Shown here one piece after another: positions 21,156 through 32,991 of a DNA stretch of 43,922 nucleotides. Numbering within the stretch: position 1 is the stretch's first letter; each line of letters begins with the position of its first letter. The notes under the pieces were generated by a model, which worked only from the letters and a program-made list of their open reading frames with translations, did not search any database and had not been told where the DNA came from. Location: assembly GCA_943704525.1 (NCBI GenBank), contig CALSCQ010002834.1, forward strand, positions 1-43,922, read 5' to 3'. Both the position numbers and the translations under genes were made by a program. The stretch is from Pigoraptor vietnamica (taxonomy: Eukaryota; Opisthokonta; Filasterea).

Positions 21156-21853
21156 GACACAGGGATATACCAGCATTCTTAGAGTTGGCAACGGTCCCCA
21201 GAACAATAAAAAAAACTTGGACATCGAATTCTCATAAAACGACGTCCTCTTACCTTCGAGGATCCAACGCGACCCCCGTACCGATTTGTGTGGTAATGTA
21301 CCATATGCATGATACTATCACAGTAAATTTCATCCGGGTCTGAAGGTAACCGCATTGGCAGTTTTATTTGCCTTTAATGTATATTTTGAGACGAAATATA
21401 CCAATTCTGTGAACGAGGCGTTGCTAACCTTCCATGTTTGGAAAGAACGCAAGTGGTGTTGCTCGGCACCATTGACGCAGCTCTCGTTTCGAGGACATCG
21501 CGTGTGTGACCCTTGTCGACCCGTCCACGCACGCCTGTGCGCATGCCCGCTGTCCGCCCCCAGCAGCCGTCGTCTCTCTCGTCACGAATCGCAATTCGCG
21601 TTGTGAGCGGAGGTGATCCGTCTGCTGGGCCGCAACGCAAAAGAGGGGTGTGGTTGCATTTTTGACAGCGTGTGTGCAAAACTTTTCGTATTGTCCGAAT
21701 TACCCCGCACGTGTGGTGTTTGCGTCGGCGCTGCTTCGCACACGTCGTCTCTTCTTCGACCATGGGAAACGACGCGACCTTGTGAGCGCGGGGCGTCGTT
21801 GGCATTTGTGCGAGTGCGGCTCCCTCCATAGGGGGGTCGCCGCACGAAATCCG
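21156..21853. other. Upstream region of the Bicaudal-C-like gene, no gene seen
   Basis: About 700 bp. 21180-21440 is AT-rich compared with the rest of the window. The Bicaudal-C frame is open upstream to ~21650 but without codon bias or an ATG in good context, so coding is taken to start at 21854. Confidence 0.45.
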
Positions 21854-24800
21854 ATGTCCGCCGACGTTCCTCGCGACGCCGGCGGTGGCGCTGCGGGCCG
21901 TCCTTCGCAGTTGTCGCGCTGCTTTTTCGCGATTGACCGGACCGCGAACCCGTGCCCCGCCTTCAACGCCGAAGTGTCTGCGAGCATCGCGGCCGCCGTA
22001 GCGTCGGAGTTTGCGGGCGTGTCCGTGTCTCTCGAAGACGTGGACCGACGACTGCGCGTGGCCCTCCTAGGAAGCGAGGCAGATGTGCTCGCTGCCCGTG
22101 GGCGCATTTACGACATAGTATTGTCAAGGGTGCGTCCAAGTGGTTGCGGGCAATCTCGTGTGTGTGCGACGCCCCCATCAGCTCTATTGGTTCGTGTGCG
22201 TGGTGCTTTTGGCGTTTTTCGCTTCTGATGCGTTTGTTGTGGACATTTTTTTGCAGGTGTCGTTGACCTTCTTCTTGCCCGAGGAGTGTGCTCCTGACGA
22301 CGCCCTCAAGCGAGCAGCCGACAGCGTCCCGGGATGCTCCGTGGACGGTGTGCTTCGTGGGCCTCGGTTTCTCGGCCAGGCGTCAGTGACTGTGACTGCG
22401 CCTGTCGAAAGCATAGAGGCGCTCAAGGCGGCCTTGGTGTCGCACGGTTGCGCAGCGGTGAGTTCGTCGCGGTTTTTTTACTTTTTTCCTTTGCGTCGTA
22501 TTGCTGTTGCTGTGGTATGGGTGGGCGAACGCGCATATGCGCGTGTGATGCGTCCGCTAACCAAAACGGATCTTCCTCTCGCCACAGTCGGGATGGAGCT
22601 TTGAGCCCGTCGAAGTCCCACGCGAGCACGTGCCCTCGCTTGTCGCGGACGGCGAGTTGGTGCATGGCATTGAACAGGGCTTTCGCGTCGCCGCTCTCTG
22701 TCCGTGGCCGCCCTCCGGCCGTGGGAGTGTCATTCTGTTCGGACGACAGCGCGATGCAGTTGCAGCCGCCGCGAACGCGCTGAGGGACGGCGTTGCGGCA
22801 ATTGCGGCTGCAACGACAACGCTCTCCGTTGTCGTCCCACAGGGCCAGCTGCGTGGTCTCGTCTCGGAGCGCGAGCGCCGCGTGCACGCGATCGCGATGG
22901 CCACGTCGACGTATCTCGCGGTACCCGCCCCCTCGGCGTCCGGCGGAACCGACATTGTGGCCATCACTGGCAAGATGGATGCCTGCCTGCGCGCGACCTC
23001 CCTCCTGCTCGAGGCCGCCAAGGGCGCCAACACGCGTGCGGAAGTCCCCAGCGAGCACACGTTCCAGCCGTTTGACGCCGCGGGCGTTGCTGCGCGCACC
23101 GGCGCGTGCCTCTTGCAGCCGATTGTTGCGATCGCGAACGGAAGCGTCCACGTCAACGATCCGTCACGACCGGTAATTATCGTGGGCGACTCGGCGTGCG
23201 TCGAGCCCGCCGTAAATGCGATTGACCGCCGCATGGCCACCAGCGCATCCCCGCTGCCCGTGCCGTCTGTCCCCGTCGCGTATGCGCCCGTCCACTTCGG
23301 GCAGCCGCTCGTGTACGACGGCGCGCGAGGAGTAGCGCCTGCATATGGCGTGAGCCCACTCGCTGCAGGGCGAATGCCGTCGGACGGTGGGCGCCGGGGC
23401 CTCCGCTCCGTGTCAATGGATGCCGACGTGTCCGCGCTTCGTGCGTACGCGCGTCCGTTCCAGCCGGGCTCGCACCTCGGCCTGGCGCTCTCGGCGCCTG
23501 CAGAGGGGCTTGTGCCGTTTGGGGCGGGCGGCTCGACAGCGTACGCCCGCACGATTTCGCTTCCCCCCCAGGCGGAGTACGAGCAGGGCGAGGCCGGCGT
23601 GCCGGTGTCCCCCCGAGAGCGCAGCAATTCCGACGCATCGTACGGCCCCTCGTCTCTCAATTCGTCCACGCGGTCAGACTTGGGCGTCGATGACCCCGGC
23701 CACGTGACTGTGGAGGAGGGTCCCGACGGGCGCGTCGAGATGCACTTTAGGGTCGACCGGCACCGCCTCGAATACCTCTTGCGCGATCACCCGGACGTGC
23801 TCGCCGGGTGCGCGGCGATCTTTGGCGGCATCATGGCGGCGACTGGGACGCAGATTCGCCTGCCTCCCAAGCTGAAGGTGGGGGCGCGCAGCAAGAAGAA
23901 TCCGACGGTAATGATCGCCGGCGAGAGGGAGGCTGCGGCCGCGGCCCGTTTGGAGGTCCTACGGCTTCTCGACACGGAGGCGGCGAAGGTGACGGCCAAG
24001 GTGGAGATTGCGGCGGACAGCCACAGCGACGTGATTGGAAAGGGCGGGTGCAATGTGCGCGCCATCATGACGCAGACGCACACGCACATCCACTTCCCGG
24101 ACAGCCACCGCGCCCGCAACCCCATGCGCGGCACGCAGGTGACCATCTCGGGGCACCCGTCGCGTGTGGACGAGGCGAGGCACATGCTGCGCCAGTGCCT
24201 CCCCCTTTGTGTGAGCTACGTCGTGCCTGCGACCGCCCAGCGTGTCGACGACAGGTCGCCGGCCGTCCGCGCGATTGCGGCGACCTTCTGTGTGTCGATT
24301 GCTGTGAAGCGATGGATGGGCCCGCCGCCGACGGCGCAGCAGGTGGGAACTGCTTTTGTGTTGGCGCACGCACCTTTAGCATGTCTTGTACGGTTTCCCT
24401 TTGGTGCCGCAGTTGTGCAGCGTTTACCCCTATAAGCCCACCGCCGCGTATCTCACGCGTGCGATGCTTTGTGCTCACGTGGGCGTTGTGCGGTTGCAGG
24501 TGTTTGTCCGCGGCATGGAGGGCCGGTCCGAGGCGATCCGGGATGCGTGCACGCGCCTCATGGAACTGTTCGGGACGTCCATCGGCCTCGTCGCGGTGTC
24601 CGTGTCCATTCCGCCCGACCAGCAGCTGTACGTGCGCGGGGAGGGCGACGGCGGCGTCAAGATGATTGCGCGGCGGACGATAACGAGCATCCACTTCCCC
24701 TCGAACGCCGCGGCCCTCCCCGTGCCCATGCACGCTGGACCGCACGCGCCGCCCATCGAGGCCGTCGTTATTGGGCCTCCTGCGGACAGCGCGCAGATGG

Positions 24801-27800
24801 CGGCCGTGGTCTCGACGCAGCAGCAGCTTCTCTACCACCTGTCTCAACAGCAGCAGTATCGCCCGTCGAGCGAGGTGACGATCGTCGGGACGTTCCATGG
24901 CGCCATGGCCGCGCGGCGGGAGCTCCTCGACGCGTTGCCGTTCGTGTTGATGTTCGAAGTGGCGGAGGACGTCGTGGTGGATCAGGGGTTCGTGAGGTCG
25001 GTCATCGCCGAGTGCGGCGTGCACGTGGTCGTCAAGCTGTCTCGACAGCATACGCAGACGATTACGGTGCGGTGCCCGGAGAGACACGCCGCCGCGGCGT
25101 TTGCGGCCCGTGAGCAGCTCGTCGCACACATCGAGGCGCAGTCAACGCCGGCGACGCCGCGCGTGTCGGCAGGCGAGATTGAGAGGCCTCCTTCGTCGTC
25201 CGAACGGCGCGGTCCTCATCGCCAGCTGTCCATGTCTGAGGACGCCCATCCGACGTACCCGCACTCGCACGCGCACTCGCACGCGCCCCACACGCCATCG
25301 ATGGTGCAAGCGCCAGCACTCCCCCTGCAGCCGCAGACGCCACAGCGCGACCGCGGGGTGCACGGGGATTCGGACGACGACCCGCTCACGCGCACTTTCG
25401 GTCGCGGGTCGGCATCGCTGAAGAGCGACGAGCTGTCGTCGCCTATTTCCAAAACGCCGTCGCGCACAAGCATTCCCCCGGCGGAGGGAGAATCTGGCAG
25501 CGAGCCCTTTTCCATGTTTTCGCGCGCCAACTCGGTCGCCGATACGCTCGGCCACTCTCTTGGCCACATTCCGTCGCGGGAACTGTCCCTGGAGCGCACG
25601 CCGCAGCAGGCGCCGACCGTGGCACAGCTCACGGCGCCGCAACAGCGCAGCGGAAAGAGCCCGACGGGTTCGTCGGAGAGCGTCGCGGGGTCCACGGGCT
25701 CGGGATCTGGCGGGAAGCAGGGTGCGCATTCGCGTGCGCTTTGATATTGATAAGGCCACGTGTGCCTGCATTCTCTTCTATCAACTCTTTCAGTGCATTT
25801 TACCAATCCTATTCTCTGATGCGCGCTACACTTTGCCTGTGTCGCACATGTCCCTGTGGTTGATGTTGTCTGACTTTGGCCCCGCTTCTCACCCGCAGGC
25901 GAGTACTCGCTGTGGCGTTCGGACGACGTCGCCGGCGACATGTTCTCGCAGTCGTGGCCACTCGCGCGCCACGCGGCCGCGGCGGAAAAGGCCCCACCAC
26001 CGCCGGCGTCCGGCCGCTCGAGTGGTCTTGGGTCGCGACCCTCGTCCCGTGCGTCGCACACGGACGCGCTGAAAGAGGGACAGCGATCGCTCAACTCGAG
26101 CTCCAACGGCGCGGGCGTGCGCATGTCTTCGCTCGACAGTGGCATGGACGTCGGCGACCCGCCGTCGCTGCATGTGGACCCCGTACCTGCGGCGGTGCCG
26201 GAGGCGCGCGAGGAGCGGCGGGTGGTTGTGACGGAGGCCGTCGTTGGCGAGGAGGCGCTTGAGCTCGAGTATCTCAACGAGATGGCGGACGCCATTGCGG
26301 CGGGCGAAGCGTCGGATGCGAACTCGAAGCAGGGCGCCGTGTCGCTGACGTCGAGCGCGCTCGTTGCCCAGGACTCTGGGACCGTGGAGGACGACGAGGG
26401 ATATGGGCAGCGGCAGCGGATTGCCGAGATGGGTGGGTGTGTGCGTGCGGTTGGGCGTGCCGTCTGCTGTCGTTTCGGCGCCCGGGATTGGCACTCATCG
26501 CGCATTTTCTCCCTTACGTAGTGATGCGCAAGTCTGTGAATTTCGACAAGGTGCACGAGCCCACAGGCACATGGAGCGGTCTTGGCTTCTCCAAGTCTAC
26601 GCCCGAGGGCACCCTGCGCGACCTGGTGAGTGGGCGGCATACTTTTTGTGGTGGAGTGGGACATGCCGCGAGTGTGTGCGTGCGCGTGCATGTGTTGACA
26701 CATGTTCACGATTGTGCTCTTCAGCTACGCGAGCACTCGGCGGCGCAGTCGTCGCCCTCCATCAGCGACACGTCCCTCAGTCGTCGCGACTCGATCCAGT
26801 CGCATGCGGACAGCGTTTGTCCTGACTCCACCGACGACGACACTCCCCGCACGTCCTGCTGCGACGCCGTGAGAGAGGCTGAAGAGGACAAGGACGCGCA
26901 CGCAGACAAGGGACGGCGAGACTCGCCTGTTACGACGACCCCGTGCACGCCTGCGTCCGCGCAACAGGCGCAAGCGACGGCTCCTTCAAAGTCTCCGTCG
27001 ATGGTGCCGTCGCAGCAGCCACAGCAACACACCGCACAGCCCCAGACGCCGCAGAGTGCCCAGTCGCCGTTGGCGCAGCAGAGTCAGGGGACTGCGTCGC
27101 ACGCTCCGCAGCAGCACACACAACCTGCCCAGCACGCCGACGCGTCGTCCGCATCGTCGACGACGGCCTCGCGCCTTCCCTCGCTGGACCCGTCCCCTCG
27201 CCACGCGCCTCCGCAGCCCCCGTTTGCGCACCACCCCGCCGATTACGGCGCGTACGTTGCATCCGGAGCGCCGGCCATGCGCTCGCCCAAGATGTCCCCT
27301 GCGATGGCAGTGCACGGGCCGATGCCCCCGCAGCACGTGCCTCTCTATCCGTCCATGTACCCCGTTCCCATGCAGCAGCCGTACGTGGGGACGCCGCCAT
27401 CGCCCCACCTGCTCGTAAACCCCTACGCGATGCCGCAGCATATGGCCCCGCGTACGTCCGGGTCGCCGGTTGGGTCCGCCCCGGCGCCGTTTGCGTTTCA
27501 CACGCCGCAGTCGTCGCCGGCCAAGGCAATTCCCGGCGCGCTCTTCTCGTCGCCAGCCGTGCAAGGTCTGTTTTCGTTGCGGGCTGTGTGTTGTTCGGGA
27601 CGGCGTCTGGTGCTGTCGGCATGTGGCGATCTGTAGTGTGTGTGTGCGGCGTGCCTGCATTTTGTTTGCGTGATATCGCCGGCTGATATCTCTACGTTGG
27701 CGCAGGCCGTGTTTCCGTTAGTCCCAGCGCGTCGTCGCCCACTGCCATTGGCGCCGGTTCGCACTGCAAAGGTACTTGGGCGGTCGTTGCTCATTTGTGA

Positions 27801-28418
27801 AGTGTTCGTGTTGTGATGTTCCGTCCGTTCACACCGCCATTGACGCCTGTTGTTGCCTTGCCCCCGTCGCAGACCTCGACACGCTCCTTGCGTCGGCTGG
27901 TCTTTCGCAGTACGCGGAAATGTTCGCAACGCAAGAGGTCGACCTCGCGACTTTCCTCGCGCTCAGCGAAGACGACCTCAAGTGAGTTTCAGTGTTGCGC
28001 TGCGTGCACACGCGTAGTCTTCGGTTTTTGTGTATGTGTGCGTGCGTGTCTCTGACTGTCGGACAAGTGTACTGTGTACGCGGAGATCTAACGCCAGCCT
28101 CGACCAGGGACCTCGGTGTGGCTGCCCTCGGCGCACGCCGTCGCATGCTCGCCGCCGCAAACAAGATCTCCCGCGAGGCAGGCGGAGGTCTGTGTCTACG
28201 CTGGGAATGCCTCGTCACGGCCCTTTCCTTGGTCACGCGCATCCGTATTGCTTTTGAGATGCAGTTATAATGCATGCACGCACGCGCAACGCACTAATCG
28301 ATGATATTTGGGTCGCTGCGCAGAGCACCAGGGCGCCGTTCATTCCCCGGCGACTTCGCCCGTCCCGCCCGCCACGCAGCAACACGCGCCCGCGCCCGCG
28401 CCCCACCAGAAGCACTGA
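21854..28418 (+). CDS. BICC1: Bicaudal-C-like RNA-binding protein (KH domains + SAM)
   Basis: Eleven exons (21854-22129, 22257-22457, 22588-24342, 24500-25721, 25899-26432, 26522-26625, 26725-27565, 27706-27771, 27873-27981, 28108-28187, 28324-28418) join in phase to 1760 residues. Animal BicC proteins are ~900-1000. A canonical KH domain sits near residue 643: HSDVIGKGGCNVRAIM, then THIHFPDSHR and VTISGHPSRVDEA. Further KH or KH-like units without an intact GxxG flank it (CLPLCVSYVVP, FVRGMEG, SIHFPSN, ALPFVLMFEV), the same tandem KH/KHL order seen in BICC1. A long Ser/Pro/Gln-rich disordered region precedes a SAM domain at ~1667-1726 (LLASAGLSQYAEMFATQEVD, FLALSEDDLKDLGV, GARRRML). In animals this protein binds mRNAs, recruits deadenylase and polymerises through SAM in cytoplasmic granules. 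The N-terminal ~600 residues also look like diverged KH-type repeats; that is inference. Confidence 0.88.
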
Positions 28419-28827
28419 TCACCCACGTTATATGGCCCCACGTGCACACGACACCCGCACCCGTTCACTGCACGCCACGCAGCGCACATGCACATAGTCA
28501 CTGCATTGTCCACACGCGCACACGCAGCGGATGTACAGCACGGCCCTTTCAACAGTTTGTCTTTTTTGCGAGCACGCACATTGCCACCAAAATGCCCCAC
28601 ACGAACACATATCGGCACTCGCGCGTCCACTCTGCATCAAGTCGCTTCTGCGCAGCGTTTCGCACGTTTTTTCCCACGCGTATTTTTCCTATCGCATCTC
28701 TCGCTCGCACCTTCACCCGCACGTAATACATGGAGAGATGATGCACTCGCGATGTTGGCGTTGGTGTTCCGCTCCTCTCGCCCGGAGTTTCGTAACAGGG
28801 AGGTCAGCCGGCTGTCGATCGCACCAC
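28419..28827. other. Convergent 3' flanks, no gene seen
   Basis: 409 bp between the Bicaudal-C-like stop and the OB-fold gene stop. Rich in CGCACA/ACACGC dinucleotide-like sequence. Open frames are low-complexity. Confidence 0.5.
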
Positions 28828-30032
28828 TCACACGGCGTAGAAGCGGCCCTCGCATTCGTACGCAAGCCCGCTGGCGAGCAGCTGCATTTAAGTAGTGAGA
28901 CGTCAATTACACGTCACGCACAATGTAGCTGCAACAGCGCCGTGGACGCTTGTGGTGTTCACAAGCCACCTGAAGCACCCACCTGTCTCAACGCGTCGTG
29001 TATCGCGGTTGCGCCCATGTCCGGGAATTCGCGCGCGGCGTCCTCACGCCCCATCCCGTCGACACCGGAGGCGCGCACCGCCTCTCCCACGCTCACGGCC
29101 GCGGCATCGAGTCGCACAATCTCCTGCGATATCTGCGACAGCTGGGACAGCAGGCACTCCCGACGCGGCGGCGCATCCGCGGGCACGGCGGCAGACGTTG
29201 CGGGAGCAGTGGCGGGCACGTGCGTTCCACCAAAACGCGTCCCCAATTGCTCCACGCGCGGAGGCACTGTATCGGGCTTCAACGGCGGGATCCTTTTCGT
29301 CACGCTTGGCGTCTCGTAACGCGCACGCTTTGAGGGTGGTCCCGTCGCTCCTTCTCTTTCCTGCAACTCCCGCGCGGTGCGGCGGCTGTTCGGGAGCGGC
29401 GCGTGTGCGAGGGCGGCGTACGCATTCCAAGCCAGTGCCGACTTGCGGCGCGTGGCCTCGTGCGCGATAGAGTCACGTGCCTCCGCAGACGCGTCACTCA
29501 CGCACAGCCCGTGCGCGAGCACGTGTCTCGCCCCATCCGCGACTCCTGCAGACCCAACGACCGTCACAAAGTCGCCGACGGAGATGCGCGCGGGTGGCAG
29601 CGCAAAGCGATCGCGGTCGAAGCGCGCGGAAACTGACACGTCGCCATCGGTGAGCCACACCGTTGCACCGGCAATCGAAGAGCCATCCACTCCCTCGGGC
29701 ACGTCGACGCGCTCGACGATGCCGGAAATCCTGCGTCGTGGATGCGCAAAGAGTGAGCCGACGACGAGAGGGCAAAAAACGAACCTCACGTTGTTGCTAG
29801 TTAACGCAAGGCGTCCTTCGTCTGTCGACCTCCCCCATTTGCCGCCATTCACCCACCGCACTTGTCTTGCACTCGCAACAGCGGCCGTCGAACGCAACGG
29901 CGTGCGCGCATTCGCCTGTGCGCCCGGTGGCTGTTCGGAGGTGAAGTCGGCGAGGGAGAGCGAGACGTAGACGTCCTCGCTGCGCGCATCGAGAAGACGA
30001 CGCAGTGCCTCAGCAAGCGCACTTGGGGGCAT
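28828..30032 (-). CDS. OB-fold and winged-helix protein, RPA32/Stn1-like
   Basis: Three exons on the minus strand (29785-30032, 28983-29730, 28828-28881) give 349 residues. After a ~80-residue N-terminus comes an OB-like five-strand pattern: RISGIVERVDVPEG, ATVWLTDGDVSVSARFD, ARISVGDFVTVVGSAG, VLAHGLCV. A Pro/Arg-rich linker follows, then a predicted helix (LLSQLSQISQEIVRLDAAA) and a C-terminal winged-helix-like segment: AREFPDMGATAIHDALRQ joined by splicing to LLASGLAYECEGRFYAV. The OB + linker + winged-helix order is that of RPA32 or Stn1 subunits, which bind single-stranded DNA in replication, repair or telomere complexes. Sequence identity is too low by eye to choose. The 54-nt first intron is in frame and stop-free, so an unspliced 367-residue form is possible. 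The gene is divergent from the prenyltransferase gene. Confidence 0.6.
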
Positions 30033-30499
30033 CGTGGGTCACTCTCTCAAAGACTTTGAAGGGCGTTTGTGAATGGAGACGTGTCGCTTTCGCCAGAGAT
30101 TGTCCCAAGTGCAAGCGCGGGAATTCAAAATGCGTTCGTCTCTTCCCGCCAATTCCGATTTATTTTGGACGCCCATCACGTGCGCGCCGGCCTCACGTGT
30201 CCCACCGTCTGAATGACTCACTTCTCGAACTTCACTTTAAATAGCCAATGCTTCGTGCGCGGACGAGCGAAGCAGCGAGGAGGGACCGCCACTGTGGTTA
30301 GTAGGGACGCCCATGTGCTCCGCTGTGCGTGATTGCGAACAACGTCTGTGAGTGCGGGCGCCGTGCGTGCACTCTGCGGCCGACGGGTCTCGACTTGGTC
30401 GTCTTCCGGGAACACTTCTTTGGCGTCAGCGTGGAAGAGTGCGTGGAGTGACAGGGAGAGGCGTGCCGACACCGTCTCGTCTGACGGCCGCAAGCGCAG
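30033..30499. promoter_or_regulatory. Divergent upstream region of OB-fold and polyprenyl synthase genes
   Basis: 467 bp between divergent starts. Contains CACGTG at 30177-30182 and CACGTGT at 30194. No exon supported. Confidence 0.4.
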
Positions 30500-32523
30500 A
30501 TGGCCTCTGCCGTCGGAAGGGCCGGTGAGTGAAGTCATCGACTGCCGATCACGAGCACATGGTTCATGCTTCAGGGCACCGGTTGTCTGACGGTTTGCCG
30601 CATCCCATTCTTAAGTTGCCCTCGGTGCGCGGTCGCGGTGTCTGCCGGCGTGCGCGTTGAGATCCTATCGGTTCGTCGCTGCGTTACGAACACGGCATTA
30701 TGGGACGGTTGCAGCGCCAAGGTGCTTGGCCTGTTGCTTTGTCGTCGTGTGTGCGACGTTCTCAAACCATTCTCGCTGTTCATATTCTACACCACTCACA
30801 TGTGTACACACAAACACATGCACACATACATACTACATATACACACATGTACGTACGCACGCCGACTCACCCAATGGGCATTTGCGCACAAATGCTCCCG
30901 CGCGCTTGCCCCCACAGGCAAGCCGAGCGCGTCGACTACCGCGCACTCGTCGCAGGCGACATGGCGCACATGGCCGACGATATGCGCGCGGCACTTGCGA
31001 CGGATAACGAGAGCCTCGGGTCCGCAGCACGGTACTACTTTGAACAGCAGGGCAAGAACTTCCGACCTCTCACGATCCTCCTTGTCGCCGGCGCATGCAA
31101 CGCCTCGCAAGGGCCCGCGCCAACGCAGCGACAGCCAGCGGACGCGGCATGCGACCCCAGTGGTGTTACAAGTGTGGCTTGCGAGAAGTCTGCGGAGGTC
31201 GCTCCAGGTCCGCTCTATGTGACTCCCGCACAGCGCAAGATTGCAATGATCGCCGAGATGATCCACACGGCGTCGCTCGTGCACGACGACGTTCTCGACG
31301 ACGCTGCCACGCGAAGGGGGCGGCCGTCCGTCAACGCGCGGTTCGGGGACAGGGCGAGCGTGTTTGCGGGCGACTTTATACTGTCGCGCGCGTCTGTGCA
31401 GCTGGCACGAATAGGGAACGTCGACGTCATCCAGCTGCTGTCGCGCGTCATCAGCGATCTGGTCGGCGGCGAATTGTTGCAGTTGGGGACGGAAGGGACG
31501 CCCGCGGAGAGGTGGGGAGCGTGTAATGTATTGGTCGAGAAGAGAGGGGCGCTCTGCATGTATGGCACACCAAGGCACAATCACACTCTCCCCTTCCATA
31601 GAGTCAGTGGGTATTCAACTCCTACGATTGCCTATTGAAAAATGAGGTTCTTACGCTCATTCCGCATCGCAGGTTTGCGACGTACATCGAGAAGACGTTC
31701 ATGAAGACGGCGAGTTTGCTGGCGTACAGCTGCCAGGCGGTCGCCGTGCTGGGGTCCCACGGGCAGGAGGTCGCGGACGCTGCTTTTGGCTTTGGGCGAA
31801 ATCTCGGCATTGCATTCCAGGTGCGCCGGCTTGTGTTTGTGCTGTGGCGCAAAATATCCCTGTGTGCGTGTACCTCCGTGTGGATGGATCTGATGATGCT
31901 GTCAGTGGCAAGGTTAATGTGCCGGCCCTCGGCTCTCCAAGGAAACAGAAAAAAAAAATCATCCGCACTCGCATCTAATTATAATCTGGTAATTGCTGCA
32001 CGCAACGACTCGCAGCTTGTGGACGACCTGCTTGACTTTGTGTCGACGAGCGAGGCGATGGGCAAGCCGACCGCCGCTGACCTTCAGCTGGGACTCGCGA
32101 CTGCGCCGGTGCTCTTTGCGAGCGAGGAGTACCCGGAACTCAACCCGCTCATTGCGCGGAAATTCAAGGGGAGCGGCGACGTGCAAATGGTACGAACGAA
32201 TTGTTGCCCTTTCGATTCTTGTGGCTTTGTAATTATTGTGCGGTGCTCGTATGTCGCGTGTGGCGCGCGCGTAGTTGCGAATGGCTTGCCGAGATTATCT
32301 GCAGATTTTCCCTGCTTCTGTCTAATTGTCATGCATTTCGCGTGCACTCGTGCATGGGCAGGCGCGCACGCTCGTGGAGCGAAGTAACGGCCTGTGGAAG
32401 ACGCGTGAGTTGGCCGAGGAGTACTGCGGGCGCGCCACGCAGCATCTACTCGCCCTCGCACCGTCGCAAGCGCGAACGGCGCTGGCACAGATTGCCGAGA
32501 TGGTGCTCAATAGGAAAACATGA
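30500..32523 (+). CDS. PDSS1: Trans-polyprenyl (solanesyl/decaprenyl-type) diphosphate synthase
   Basis: Well-supported exons are ~30918-31511, 31673-31820, 32016-32189 and 32362-32523. They carry YYFEQQGKNFRP, the first Asp-rich motif HDDVLDDATRRG-like (SLVHDDVLDD), VFAGDFILSRA, FMKTASLLAYSCQAVA, GIAFQ joined to LVDDLLDF (second Asp-rich motif), and MGKPTAADLQ. The enzyme extends isopentenyl diphosphate into the long side chain of ubiquinone, normally in mitochondria. Two small 5' exons are likely (30500-30524, and 30575 to about 30624), giving an Arg-rich, acid-free start MASAVGRAGHRLSDGL that suits a mitochondrial presequence. I could not match the phase of the second to the main exon, so another small exon or a different acceptor (30923) may exist between them. 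That gap holds CA repeats. The catalytic region is secure; the first ~30-50 residues are not. Confidence 0.88.
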
Positions 32524-32991
32524 GCATTTTCAACGTATTCGCACTCTTTTAATTGCGACTGTTTGTGTTGCATGGCATTGCGTCAGCAGAATATCGTGTT
32601 CCGTATCAGTCGGTTGGTTTTCCTTAGGCTGCAAAGCCCAGCCTCGTGTTTGTTCGTGGATGGTTGCAAGGCTTCAAGTCACGTCAGACCCATATTAATT
32701 AACACAAGGGGGGAAAACAACCCATTTTGTTATATTTTGCTAAAGAAACAAATTCAATTATTTTCAAGAATCCAATCTTTGGCCGCGAATTTAGACGACG
32801 CAGCCGCACGCAAAAGGGCAACGACAAGGAAACGCAGAAGTGAGTGTACGATGGGCGTCGTCGGCAGCCACAATGGGAACGCTCGCAGACGTACCGACGA
32901 GAAAACGGAGAACACGAAAGCGCGACGCACGGACGCAAACGCCCGCGCTCCGGCGAAGGAAGTCGACGAGTGCCCCAAGCAACTGTCGCCC
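32524..32991. other. Convergent 3' flanks, no gene seen
   Basis: 468 bp between stops. AT-rich at 32690-32780. The long plus-strand open frame that runs from here across the next gene is an antisense shadow. Confidence 0.5.

Noticed and set aside
25216-26709. 497-residue minus-strand open frame
   Set aside because: Lies opposite the Bicaudal-C-like gene across an intron; a by-product of GC-rich codon usage.
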